Below, piece after piece: positions 1 through 7,615 of a stretch of DNA of 33,156 nt. Location: the NCBI RefSeq assembly GCF_001418335.1, contig NZ_LIPP01000112.1, forward strand, positions 1-33,156. Reading direction: 5' to 3'. This stretch comes from Streptomyces aurantiacus (GTDB lineage: Bacteria; Actinomycetota; Actinomycetes; Streptomycetales; Streptomycetaceae). Below the pieces are notes generated by a model that ran no database searches, was not told the DNA's origin, and saw only the letters and a list, made by a program, of their open reading frames with translations. Both the position numbers and the translations under genes were made by a program. Within the stretch, counting starts at the first letter, position 1; the number at the start of each line of letters is the position of its first letter.

Positions 1-348
1 CCCCGCGCCACCTCCCCCGTGCCGGCCGATGCCGGCCCGAGCAGCCGTCCAGCAGGTCCTTGCCGAACGTCACCGGCTCACTCGTCCAGTGGGCCGGTGA
101 CGGCTGTCCGCGGCCGAGGCAGTGTCAGGGGGGCGGGGGTCGTCGGGCACATCTGACAGATGTGGACAAGATGCGACTGTTGCTGTCCGATGGAGACCGG
201 CGTCAAGGATAGACTGCGGCAACCGAACGACCCTTTTCTTACGTGTAGTTGATGACCGTGAACACCAGGGTGGCGAGGGATGTAGATCGTCACGGACCCA
301 CGTCCGGGGCGCTCACGTTCAGGCAGAGGACAAGGGAGAATCACCCCG
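1..348. other. Upstream region without a recognisable gene
   Basis: No reading frame here has a convincing start, ribosome binding site and length, and the left edge gives no recognisable protein tail. The stretch probably holds the promoter and leader of the kinase gene that starts at 349. It contains a perfect 17-bp palindrome at 148-164 (listed separately), a possible -10 hexamer TAGACT at 210-215 without a clear -35, and a purine-rich ribosome binding site at 332-340. Confidence 0.5.
148..164. promoter_or_regulatory. Perfect palindrome CACATCTGACAGATGTG, possible operator
   Basis: Two 8-bp arms (CACATCTG and CAGATGTG) flank one central base, 185 bp upstream of the kinase start codon. A symmetrical site of this length suits a dimeric regulator of the HTH type. 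It lies about 45 bp upstream of the possible -10 element at 210-215, a position compatible with activation or with control of a second promoter. No regulator gene in the window is an obvious partner. Seen in the sequence; its function is inferred. Confidence 0.4.
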
Positions 349-2169
349 ATGCACCACCAGGACACAGGGTCCCCGGACGAGAGCCCTGAGCGGCTGGTCG
401 CTGATCGCTACCGGCTGCTGTCCACGCTCGGGGAGGGTGGCATGGGAACGGTGTGGCGCGCTCGCGACGAGGTGCTGCGCCGCGAGGTCGCCATCAAGGA
501 GGTACGGGCTCCCTCCGGACTGTCCGCCGACAAGATCCAGCGCATGTACACCCGGCTGGAACGGGAGGCGTGGGCCGCGGCTCGTATCGCCGCCCCCAGT
601 GTGATCACCGTGCATGACGTGGTCACCGACGGCGGCCGTCCCTGGATCGTGATGGAACTCGTCCGGGGCCGCTCGCTCGCCGACCTGCTGGGGACCCAGG
701 GGGCGTTGAGCCCGCAGGAGGCCGCGCGGATCGGAGCCGAGGTACTGGGCGCGCTGCGCGCCGCGCACGACGCCGAGGTGCTGCACCGCGACGTGAAACC
801 GGCCAACGTCCTGCTCGCCGACGACGACAGAGTGATCCTCAGCGACTTCGGCATCGCCATGGTCCTTGGCGACACCGCGCTCACCATGACCGGCGAGGTC
901 GTCGGTTCCCCCGAATACCTCGCGCCGGAACAGGCGTTGGGCCGCCCCCTGGGCCCGGCGACAGACCTGTGGTCCCTCGGCGTCCTGCTCTACACGGCCG
1001 TCCAGGGCCGTTCGCCCTTCCGGCAGGACAGCGCCCTGGGCACCCTGCGCGCCGTGGTCGACGACGCACCGCCCCTCCCGCACCGGGCCGGCCCGCTGGC
1101 AGCGGTCATCGACGGCCTCCTGCGCAAGGACCCCGCCGAGCGGGCCACCGCCGAACAGACGGCGCGGGACCTGCGGCTCATAGCCGCCGGCGGTACGCCC
1201 GACGCCGACTCCACGGAGACCGGCACGGCACCGACGACCACTGTCTCCGCGCAGACCGGTGACGAACGCCCTTCGGTACAGCCCGCGTCCCTCGGCACCA
1301 CGGCGACGGACATCAGGGGTACGGACATCACGGCTGCGGACATCACGGCGACGGACATCACGGCGACCGACGTCAGGGCGACGGAGATCACCAGCACACC
1401 CACCGTCCCTGTGCGGACCTCGTCCGACACCTCGGTGACGGCGACCGGCGGCACGCTCCCCGTGTCATCGCAGTCCCCGGCGCCGGACATGACCGTGCCG
1501 GACATCGCCGGGACCCCCGCGCTCTCGGCCTCGGCCCCGGCCCGCCCGGCAACACCCCCCGCGCCCCCGCAGGTTCCGCCGGCGTCCTCTCTCCCGACGG
1601 TGTCCGCGCCGCCGGTCACCGCCGGGACGCCCACGTCCCCTCAGCCGCAGCGCAGCCGGCGCACGAGGAACATGCTGGTGGCGCTGGCGACCGTGTCCGT
1701 GCTGCTTCTGGGCGGGCTGGGTTACGCCCTGACGCGCACCGGGGACGATGACGGGGCGGACGCCAAGGACCCCGCCGCGGGGACGAGTTCACCCGCACCG
1801 CAGGCCCAGAACGAATCGGGCGCCGGGGAGCCGCCGCCCGTGACGGTGTCGGTCACCGGGACGAACACGACGTACGCCGGGAGCTGCCCGCCGGAGCAGG
1901 GACAGGCTCCCGCGTTCACGGCCACCTTCGAGGTGACGGAGCTGCCCGTGCGGTTCACCTACCGATGGGTGTCCGCGGAGGGGTCGGTCGTCGACCGGGC
2001 CTGGCGGGCGCTGTCGTTCTCGGAAGGCGGCCCCCGCACCCACCAGGAGACGATCCGCGTGACGACGTACGCGCAAGGGGGGACGCTGTCGAGTGCGATG
2101 GGCGTGGAGATCAAGTCGTCGCAGCAGACCATCTCCGACACGGTGCCGTTCACGCTGACCTGCGAGTGA
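349..2169 (+). CDS. Membrane Ser/Thr protein kinase (PknB/Hanks type)
   Basis: A 606-residue Hanks-type Ser/Thr kinase that would phosphorylate cytoplasmic proteins in response to an extracellular cue. The kinase domain spans about residues 21-275. It has the glycine loop GEGGMGTVW, the ATP lysine K50 (VAIK), the HRD-containing catalytic loop HRDVKPAN (D148), DFG at 166-168 and the activation-segment end GSPEYLAPEQ, so it should be active. Then comes a Thr/Pro-rich linker of about 165 residues that includes a 5-residue repeat (residues 320-349), one membrane helix (about 442-461), and a roughly 145-residue outer domain. The outer domain looks beta-rich and has two cysteines (GSC near its start and TC just before the C-terminus) that could form a disulfide; it is not a PASTA domain. 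ATG is preceded by AAGGGAGAA at 332-340. The next gene, 202 bp downstream on the same strand, encodes an FHA protein, the expected reader of kinase phosphorylation. The ligand is unknown. Confidence 0.95.
   Translation: MHHQDTGSPDESPERLVADRYRLLSTLGEGGMGTVWRARDEVLRREVAIKEVRAPSGLSADKIQRMYTRLEREAWAAARIAAPSVITVHDVVTDGGRPWIVMELVRGRSLADLLGTQGALSPQEAARIGAEVLGALRAAHDAEVLHRDVKPANVLLADDDRVILSDFGIAMVLGDTALTMTGEVVGSPEYLAPEQALGRPLGPATDLWSLGVLLYTAVQGRSPFRQDSALGTLRAVVDDAPPLPHRAGPLAAVIDGLLRKDPAERATAEQTARDLRLIAAGGTPDADSTETGTAPTTTVSAQTGDERPSVQPASLGTTATDIRGTDITAADITATDITATDVRATEITSTPTVPVRTSSDTSVTATGGTLPVSSQSPAPDMTVPDIAGTPALSASAPARPATPPAPPQVPPASSLPTVSAPPVTAGTPTSPQPQRSRRTRNMLVALATVSVLLLGGLGYALTRTGDDDGADAKDPAAGTSSPAPQAQNESGAGEPPPVTVSVTGTNTTYAGSCPPEQGQAPAFTATFEVTELPVRFTYRWVSAEGSVVDRAWRALSFSEGGPRTHQETIRVTTYAQGGTLSSAMGVEIKSSQQTISDTVPFTLTCE
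1306..1395 (+). repeat. Six 15-bp in-frame repeats in the kinase linker
   Basis: Six imperfect 15-bp units (core ACGGACATCACGGCG) encode a pentapeptide repeat of the type TDITA at residues 320-349, in the cytoplasmic linker between the kinase domain and the membrane helix. Several threonines have Asp at +3 (T-A-A-D and T-A-T-D), which is a preferred FHA-binding pattern once the Thr is phosphorylated. Repeat number may vary between strains. Confidence 0.8.
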
Positions 2170-2318
2170 GGGGCGGGGCGGTGGCCCTGACCCCTCGGTG
2201 TTCCGCGTCCGCCGACCGGCCCGACACGGACCCCGCTGTTCTGCGATCAAGAACCCGGTGTGCCCATCGGACCCGGTTTCCGTGTCCGTGATGGTCCAGT
2301 TCGCCCTCGTACCGGATC

Positions 2319-2334
2319 GACCGCTTGCGCGGTC
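2319..2334 (+). other. Small hairpin in the leader of the FHA-monooxygenase gene
   Basis: GACCGC and GCGGTC form a perfect 6-bp stem around a TTGC tetraloop, ending 27 nt before the ribosome binding site AAGGAG at 2361-2366. It could affect mRNA stability or translation of the downstream gene. There is no T-run after it, and transcription probably continues from the kinase gene. Confidence 0.35.
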
Positions 2335-2371
2335 CTCGCCCGGTGCCGGGGCACGTCTCCAAGGAGTTTGA

Positions 2372-4327
2372 GTGTCGTCGGTCATCGTGGGACGCACGGG
2401 TCCCTTCAGTGGTCAGAGTGTGGTGCTGGGCACCGCTTCCCTACGGTTCGGGCGCAAGAGCGACAACGATGTGATCATCCTCAGCACCAGCGCCTCCCGG
2501 CTGCACGCCGAGATCGTCGTGGAGGACGACACGTTCGTCCTCCACGACCGGAACAGCAGGAACGGCACCTACGTCAACGAACAACGGGTGACCCGGCATG
2601 TGCTGGCCCCGGGCGACGTCATCCGGATCGGCGACGAGACCTTCCTGTTCGAGACGCAGGAAGCCCTGGAGACGGTCATGGACCTCTCCCAGCTCGACCT
2701 GCCGCGCCCCACGGCCCTGGCGAACCCCAGCGCGCTGCGCGTCACGATCGCCGGCGGGGGTCCGGTCGGTCTCGCCTTCGCCCTGATGCTGGAGAACGCG
2801 CTGCAGGGACGCGTGCTCATCTCCGTGTACGAGGGACGCTGGGCCAAGGCCGGCTCCGCGGTCGTCTGGAAGGACGAGACGCAGGGGAACGTCCGCCGTC
2901 AGCAGGTCGTCACCGTGCAGAGCCGGCAGTACCTCGCCCTGACCGAGGAGATGCAGTCCGCGCTGTTCGACGCGGGCCAGTTCTCCGAGATGTGGCCCGT
3001 CGGACCCGACTCCGTCGACGGCAGGCCGCCCCGCAACATCCGGATCGCCTACGTCGAGGACCGGCTGCTGGCGCTGGCCAACAGCAAGTCGGCGATCCGG
3101 CTGATACCCAAACGCTTCGACGCGTCGGAGCACGAGCACCGGCTCACCCAGGAACACGTCCTGGCGATCTGCGACGGCGGACGGTCCCGCACCCGCGAAC
3201 ACTACGGCGACCGCTTCGGCGCGGCCGACGCCTCCATCTACTCCCTCGACGGCGAACACCTCCAGGACGTGGTCCTCGGCCTGCGGGTCAAGTCGCCCCT
3301 CACGGACCAGATGAGCGTCCTGCTGACCGTGTCGCAGAACAGGTTCCTGCTCAACTCGCTTCGTGGCGAGGGCTTCCTGAACATGCGGCTCACCCGGGAA
3401 GAGATCAAGGCCGTGGTCGGTATCGATCCGGTCCGGCAGGTCTTCGAGGAGTGCATCGCCGCACGCCCCTGCGTCATGAGCCGCCACGAGGACAACGAGT
3501 TCGTCTGTCCCACCCACGGCACCCTCTTCCTGCCCGCCCTGCTGCGCGGCTCGGCGCTGTGGAAGCGGATCCAGGAGGGCCTGCGGCTGTTCGGTGTGGC
3601 GGAGGACGACCTCAGCGCCATCACCTCGTTCCGGCTGGACATGGTGCAGCGCCCCCGGTTCACGGCGCAGCTCAGCCGCTCGACCGCGGCGAGCCCGGGA
3701 ACGTACGGCTTCCTGCTGGGCGACGCGGCCAACGCCATCCACTTCTGGCCGGGGCGCGGGCTCAACAGCGGCCTGGCCTCCGCCGTGTCCCTGGCCCGCT
3801 CGCTCAGCCGCACCTGGCAGGGCCGGCCGTTGCGCGACGCCGACTTCATCCGGCACGAGGCGGCGATGTCCATGCTGCAGTACCGGCACAAGAGCCGTGC
3901 GTGGAACGCCATGGTCACCACCGACGAGCAGGGTGTCACCCGCGCCATCAAGGACGTCATCGCCCGCAGCATGGAGGAGGTCCAGGCCGGGCCCCAGGCC
4001 CCGGCCGCCGGTCCCGAGGCGGAGCAGCCCGACCTGGAGTCGCTGCTGGAGCGCATGGTCGCGATACGCGAGCGCCTCGCGACCCGCCTGTCCGGACTGC
4101 CCACCGACGAGGAACTGCGCCACCACCTCGCCACGCTCGCGCCGACGACCCTGCGGACGCTCCAGGAGAGCGGTGCGTGGGACACGCTGATCGTCGGCGG
4201 GGAGGAGGCCGACATCGACCTCTTCTACGGGGCCGACGCGCCCATCTACGCCCCCCGCCCCAGGGACCCACGGGTCGCCGGCGCCGGGCCCGGCCCCCAG
4301 GAACCCGCACCCCTCAACCCGGCCTGA
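2372..4327 (+). CDS. FHA domain fused to a class A FAD-dependent monooxygenase
   Basis: A 651-residue fusion protein. Residues about 5-94 form an FHA domain, which binds phosphothreonine peptides: FGRKSDND, SASRLHAEI and NSRNGTYVN carry the usual Gly-Arg, Ser/Arg-His and Asn-Gly residues. After a short linker, residues about 122-530 form a group A flavoprotein hydroxylase-like domain. All three FAD/NAD(P)H motifs are visible: GGGPVG at 128-133, the DG motif CDGGRSRTR at 267-275, and the GD motif LLGDAAN around 448-454 followed by the Pro-Gly-rich PGRGLNSG segment. The remaining C-terminal part has a heptad-like stretch (ESLLERMVAIRERL) and a Pro-rich tail. GTG start with AAGGAG six bases upstream. 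It is predicted to be soluble, with no signal peptide. Its position just after a Ser/Thr kinase suggests that phosphorylation recruits or controls this oxidoreductase. Substrate unknown; it could also have lost catalysis and act as a flavin sensor. Confidence 0.88.
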   Translation: MSSVIVGRTGPFSGQSVVLGTASLRFGRKSDNDVIILSTSASRLHAEIVVEDDTFVLHDRNSRNGTYVNEQRVTRHVLAPGDVIRIGDETFLFETQEALETVMDLSQLDLPRPTALANPSALRVTIAGGGPVGLAFALMLENALQGRVLISVYEGRWAKAGSAVVWKDETQGNVRRQQVVTVQSRQYLALTEEMQSALFDAGQFSEMWPVGPDSVDGRPPRNIRIAYVEDRLLALANSKSAIRLIPKRFDASEHEHRLTQEHVLAICDGGRSRTREHYGDRFGAADASIYSLDGEHLQDVVLGLRVKSPLTDQMSVLLTVSQNRFLLNSLRGEGFLNMRLTREEIKAVVGIDPVRQVFEECIAARPCVMSRHEDNEFVCPTHGTLFLPALLRGSALWKRIQEGLRLFGVAEDDLSAITSFRLDMVQRPRFTAQLSRSTAASPGTYGFLLGDAANAIHFWPGRGLNSGLASAVSLARSLSRTWQGRPLRDADFIRHEAAMSMLQYRHKSRAWNAMVTTDEQGVTRAIKDVIARSMEEVQAGPQAPAAGPEAEQPDLESLLERMVAIRERLATRLSGLPTDEELRHHLATLAPTTLRTLQESGAWDTLIVGGEEADIDLFYGADAPIYAPRPRDPRVAGAGPGPQEPAPLNPA

Positions 4328-4341
4328 GGGAACCGCTGTCG

Positions 4342-4381
4342 GTGGGACGGCGGTCTTCTGCCGGTGGGGGAGCCGTCCCGC
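4342..4381. terminator. Hairpin between convergent genes, probable bidirectional terminator
   Basis: GGGACGGC at 4344-4351 pairs with GCCGTCCC at 4372-4379, extended by a G-T and a G-C pair to 10 bp, around a 20-nt loop. It lies in the 102-bp gap between the FHA gene stop and the stop of the oppositely oriented hydrolase gene, where a shared terminator is expected. Like many Streptomyces terminators it has no clear T-run. Confidence 0.6.
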
Positions 4382-4429
4382 TACGGAGCTGTTTGGTGAG
4401 GGAGTCGTCCGGCGGCCGAGTCAGCCGAG

Positions 4430-5170
4430 TCAGCCGATCTTGAGCAGGAGCTCGGTGAGTTCGGCCGGCACGGTGATCATGCAGTCATGGCCACTCCGCA
4501 ACTCCCACACCTGGGCCGGAGTGCCGTTGGGCTGGGTCGCGGGAACGGCTCGCCGGACGAGGCCTTCCGGCTCGCTGCCGACGCAGAGGATGTGCGTCCG
4601 GGGGATCGCGTCCACCGCGAGGTTGTCGAGTCGGGCCGGCTCCTGGAAGCAGCGCACCGACTCGTCCGACAGCATCGTGCGCAGCCACGCGATGTCCGCC
4701 GGGTCGGTGACCCCGAACAGGTTCCCGGCGGCTGGGTCTTCGGGCAACGGGGGAATGCGCCAGGGAGACTCGGAGCCGCGCGCCTGGTCGATCAGGAACT
4801 GGGTCACGGGCATGACGTCGATCGCGGTCTCGCCGTCGGTCGGGACCATCGCGTCGACATAGACCAGGTCGGCCACGCGGTCCGGGACCTGGTTGGCCAC
4901 CGACGAGATGACCAGGCCGGCGTAGCTGTGTCCGACAAGGACCACGTCGGTGAGGTCTTCCTCGACGAGGAGATCGACGACGTCCGCGACATGCGTGTCG
5001 AGCCCCACTTCGGGGCTGAGCAGATGAGCCTTTTCGCCGTGGCCGGTCAGCGACGGAGCGAATACACGATGTCCGGCCCGGGCCAGCAAGGGGACCACCC
5101 GATCCCATGCCTGGCTACTGTGCCAGGCACCGTGGACGAGCACGTATGTCGTCGTATTCGGATTGCTCAT
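4430..5170 (-). CDS. Alpha/beta hydrolase (EstC / hydroxynitrile-lyase-like esterase family)
   Basis: A 246-residue cytoplasmic alpha/beta-hydrolase of the small single-domain esterase group. The oxyanion-hole motif HGAWH is near residue 13, the nucleophile elbow GHSYAG has Ser82, and the C-terminal SGHD supplies the catalytic His (about 228). The acid residue lies between them. Members hydrolyse small esters or lactones, or act as hydroxynitrile-lyase relatives; the substrate cannot be told here. I start it at the ATG at 5170 (MSNPNTT), which has GGGAAA upstream, because the 17 codons before it look non-coding. It lies downstream of the MFS gene on the same strand across a 132-bp gap containing a palindromic candidate operator, so it probably has its own regulated promoter. 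Confidence 0.88.
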   Translation of the reverse strand: MSNPNTTTYVLVHGAWHSSQAWDRVVPLLARAGHRVFAPSLTGHGEKAHLLSPEVGLDTHVADVVDLLVEEDLTDVVLVGHSYAGLVISSVANQVPDRVADLVYVDAMVPTDGETAIDVMPVTQFLIDQARGSESPWRIPPLPEDPAAGNLFGVTDPADIAWLRTMLSDESVRCFQEPARLDNLAVDAIPRTHILCVGSEPEGLVRRAVPATQPNGTPAQVWELRSGHDCMITVPAELTELLLKIG

Positions 5171-5230
5171 GGGGTTTTCCCTTTCACGGGTTCTCAATAA
5201 CTCGATACAGCCGCGCTGCATGAGACAGAC

Positions 5231-5262
5231 GTTACTGAGCCGATAGGTACCTACTGGTAACC
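5231..5262. promoter_or_regulatory. Candidate operator upstream of the hydrolase gene
   Basis: Two overlapping symmetries are visible: the perfect 10-bp palindrome TAGGTACCTA (5244-5253) and the inverted repeat TACC-TACT-GGTA inside GGTACCTACTGGTAACC (5246-5262), with an outer GTTAC/GTAAC pair (5231-5235, 5257-5261). Sites built from TACC/GGTA half-sites resemble those of HxlR- or MarR-type winged-helix repressors, from general memory of such sites. No such regulator lies next to it in this window. The site is about 60-90 bp upstream of the hydrolase start. Confidence 0.5.
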
Positions 5263-5302
5263 GTTGACTGTCAGGGGCATCGCGAGAGACGCGGTCGGCC
5301 TG

Positions 5303-6565
5303 TCAGATTCGCGGGAGCCGGTCGCGTATGAGAGCGATCCCGAGGGCGCCGGCCGCCGCTGTGATCGCCAGCCCGACGGCCAGCGCCATGGCACTGAACG
5401 CGACACCGGCGGCGTCGCTGATGACACCCGCGGTGAGTGACAGCATCGCGGCAGGCAGATACGCGCCCACGCTGAGAGACGAGTTGGCCGCCGCCAGGCG
5501 GTGAGCGGGGACCGCGGTGTTGAGCAGGGTGAACCCGGCGAACTGTCCCGCACCTTGTCCGGCGCCGATGAGAACTGCAGCGACGAAAAGGAGCAACGGG
5601 GAATTTTCCGAGGCCGCCGCATAAAGGGCTGCCATTCCCGCGACTGTGCTCAGAGACCCGCCTGTCAGGATTCTCGGCAGGCTGGTGCGCCGGGCCGCGA
5701 ACTGGACCAGTGTCGCTGCGGTGAAGGCGGCGAAGACCAGTGATCCGGCCGTCGCCGTGCTGGTTTCCCGGTCCATTTCGTAAAGGAGAGAAGGGCCGAG
5801 CGAAAGGAAGAAAGACCCTCCGGAAAGTCCGGGCGCGAACACGGAGATGCCGAGCACGAGATGGATCAGCTGCTCGCGTGGCACGGAAGGCAGTCGGATG
5901 AGAGGGCCCTCGCGGCGGGGCTGGGGCTTGAGGGGCATTCTGGTGACGATCAGGAGTGAGGCCAGGAGCAGGACCAGCACGGTCCCGAAGACCGGCGTGA
6001 CTGGATCCGGTGCCGTGTTCGCGACGAGGCCTGCGAAGAGGGGACCCAGACCGGATCCGAAGACCATCGCGGAGGACGACAGAAGGGCCGCCAGTCTTCT
6101 GCGGTGCGGTCCGGCGATGTCCGCGACCGCGGCCATGCCGCACGAGACGACGGCACCGACGGCGACCCCCGTCATGAGACGCGCCGCGAGCAGGGCGGGC
6201 ACGGAAGAGGCGAAGAGGAGGATCACACAGCCGGCGACGGACAGGGCGAGAGCCGGCAGGAGGACCGGCTTGCGGCCGATCCGGTCGGAGACCGGGCCGG
6301 CGATCAGCAGCGACGCCAGGAGTCCCACGATGTAGATGGCGAAGATCCACGTCAGGGTGGACTGCGAAAACCCCATGTCCCGCTGCCACACGGCATACAG
6401 CACCGTCGCGGCGTTGGACAGGACGAACAGCGAAACGATGGGGACGGCAGCCAGCCACACCCACCGGACCGAACTGACAGTCGGTGTGTCTTCCGCGCTG
6501 CGCACGGGTGCTCGCTGCTTCTTTCCCCTGGGACCAGAGCTGTGGTGGGTCGGTGTGAGAGGCAT
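5303..6565 (-). CDS. MFS transporter, DHA1-type efflux permease
   Basis: A 420-residue major facilitator with about 12 predicted hydrophobic helices and a 30-residue hydrophilic N-terminus. The loop 2-3 signature of the family is visible as GPVSDRIGRKPVLLPAL, and an AVGAVVSCG stretch in helix 5 resembles the exporter motif C, which points to drug or metabolite efflux rather than sugar import. It would sit in the cytoplasmic membrane and exchange substrate for protons. ATG is preceded by GGAG at a normal distance. It lies 156 bp downstream of the DJ-1 gene on the same strand. Codon choice is noticeably less G/C-ending than in its neighbours (for example CTT, TTT, GCA and GTT in the C-terminal half), which hints at a different origin. 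Substrate unknown. Confidence 0.88.
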   Translation of the reverse strand: MPLTPTHHSSGPRGKKQRAPVRSAEDTPTVSSVRWVWLAAVPIVSLFVLSNAATVLYAVWQRDMGFSQSTLTWIFAIYIVGLLASLLIAGPVSDRIGRKPVLLPALALSVAGCVILLFASSVPALLAARLMTGVAVGAVVSCGMAAVADIAGPHRRRLAALLSSSAMVFGSGLGPLFAGLVANTAPDPVTPVFGTVLVLLLASLLIVTRMPLKPQPRREGPLIRLPSVPREQLIHLVLGISVFAPGLSGGSFFLSLGPSLLYEMDRETSTATAGSLVFAAFTAATLVQFAARRTSLPRILTGGSLSTVAGMAALYAAASENSPLLLFVAAVLIGAGQGAGQFAGFTLLNTAVPAHRLAAANSSLSVGAYLPAAMLSLTAGVISDAAGVAFSAMALAVGLAITAAAGALGIALIRDRLPRI

Positions 6566-6721
6566 GCGTGGCTCCGTGCGTGAGGCGTACCGGGGGATCG
6601 CGGATCACGCCGGTCGGGGATGCGGCGAGGACGGGGTGCCGACCGGGTCCCGGGCGAGGGAGGCGGTCGACACCCCGCAGGAGAGGGCTCCGGCGGCCGT
6701 GTGCGCGGCGTCGCCCGTGTG

Positions 6722-7423
6722 TCAGGCCCGGGCCTTCAGCGCGTCCACGACGGCGTCGGCCATGGGGGCGCTGGAGGCGGGGTTCTGGCCGGTGACGAGG
6801 TTGTCGTCGCGGATGGTGAACGCCTGGTAGGGCTCGCCCTGTTCATGGCGGGCGCCCTTCTCCCGAAGGGTGCCGGCGAGCAGCCAGGGGGCGTTGTCCG
6901 CGGTGCCGAAGAGGCGCTCCTCCTCATCGGTGAAGGCGGCCATCCGGCGTCCGGCGAAGGTCCAGTTGCCTTCGGTGTCGGTCGCGCTGAGGAGCCCCGC
7001 CGGGCCGTGGCAGACAGCTCCGATGATCTTGCCCTGGCGGTCGGCGTCCGCCAGCAGACGGCCGAGGTCACTGTCCTGGTAGAGGTCGACGACGGGGCCA
7101 TGCCCCCCGGGCAGCACGATCGCGTCGTAGCTGTCGGCGGTGATCTCGCTCAGCTTCAGGAGCGGACCGAAGTCGTCCAGGGCCCGCTGGGCGTGGGCGA
7201 CGTGCCGGGCGCAGTCCTCGCCGGCGATCTCCGGGTCGGCGCTGTGCTGGTCCAGGGGCTGCAGTACGCCCCCGGGAGAGGCGAAGTCGACCTCGTACCC
7301 GGCTCGGACGAACCTCTCGTGCGGCGCGGCGAGCTCCTCGGCCCAGTAGCCGGTGGGGTACTGCGATCCGTCGTTGCGCTCCCAGAGGTCGGCGGAGGAC
7401 ATGACGATCAGGATCCTGCTCAT
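6722..7423 (-). CDS. DJ-1/PfpI family protein (Hsp31/HchA-like)
   Basis: A 233-residue protein of the DJ-1/PfpI class I amidotransferase-like superfamily. The nucleophile elbow GAVCHGP gives Cys138 followed by His139. The N-terminal YPTGYWAEELAAPHERF segment with Glu29/Glu30 matches the Hsp31/YhbO-type group, where this Glu and the Cys form the active site. Relatives act as glutathione-independent glyoxalase III or general stress proteins that remove reactive aldehydes such as methylglyoxal. The start is the ATG at 7423 (MSRILIV), where homology begins; the upstream codons belong to the divergent promoter region. It faces an XRE/MmyB regulator gene 192 bp away, which may control it. The fit to the family is strong; the exact activity is inferred. 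Confidence 0.92.
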   Translation of the reverse strand: MSRILIVMSSADLWERNDGSQYPTGYWAEELAAPHERFVRAGYEVDFASPGGVLQPLDQHSADPEIAGEDCARHVAHAQRALDDFGPLLKLSEITADSYDAIVLPGGHGPVVDLYQDSDLGRLLADADRQGKIIGAVCHGPAGLLSATDTEGNWTFAGRRMAAFTDEEERLFGTADNAPWLLAGTLREKGARHEQGEPYQAFTIRDDNLVTGQNPASSAPMADAVVDALKARA

Positions 7424-7615
7424 GGGTGTGGTCCTCTTTCTTCGTGTGAGGTGGGCGTTTCTTGGCACTGAGGTGAGGCCCGGCCGGGATGACTCAAGCC
7501 TGGCCCGGGACAACCCCCTCGCGGCCGTCATGATCGGCCCTGCGCTGCCTAGGCCCCGGCAACCTAGGACGCACAGACCCAGGTCCGGCCGGTCGCCGTC
7601 GGTCACACTGGACAC
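7424..7615. promoter_or_regulatory. Divergent promoter region with two CCTAGG sites
   Basis: This gap between the DJ-1 gene and the XRE regulator gene must hold both promoters. The palindromic hexamer CCTAGG occurs twice, at 7548-7553 and 7563-7568, 15 bp apart, which puts them on opposite faces of the helix. They lie 50-70 bp upstream of the regulator start and could be its autoregulatory sites. The XRE gene has no clear ribosome binding site, so a leaderless or very short-leader transcript is possible. Confidence 0.4.

Noticed and set aside
14..36. GCCGGC-CGAT-GCCGGC hairpin near the left edge as a terminator
   Set aside because: GCCGGC is self-complementary and frequent in this DNA, there is no T-run and no identified gene end beside it.
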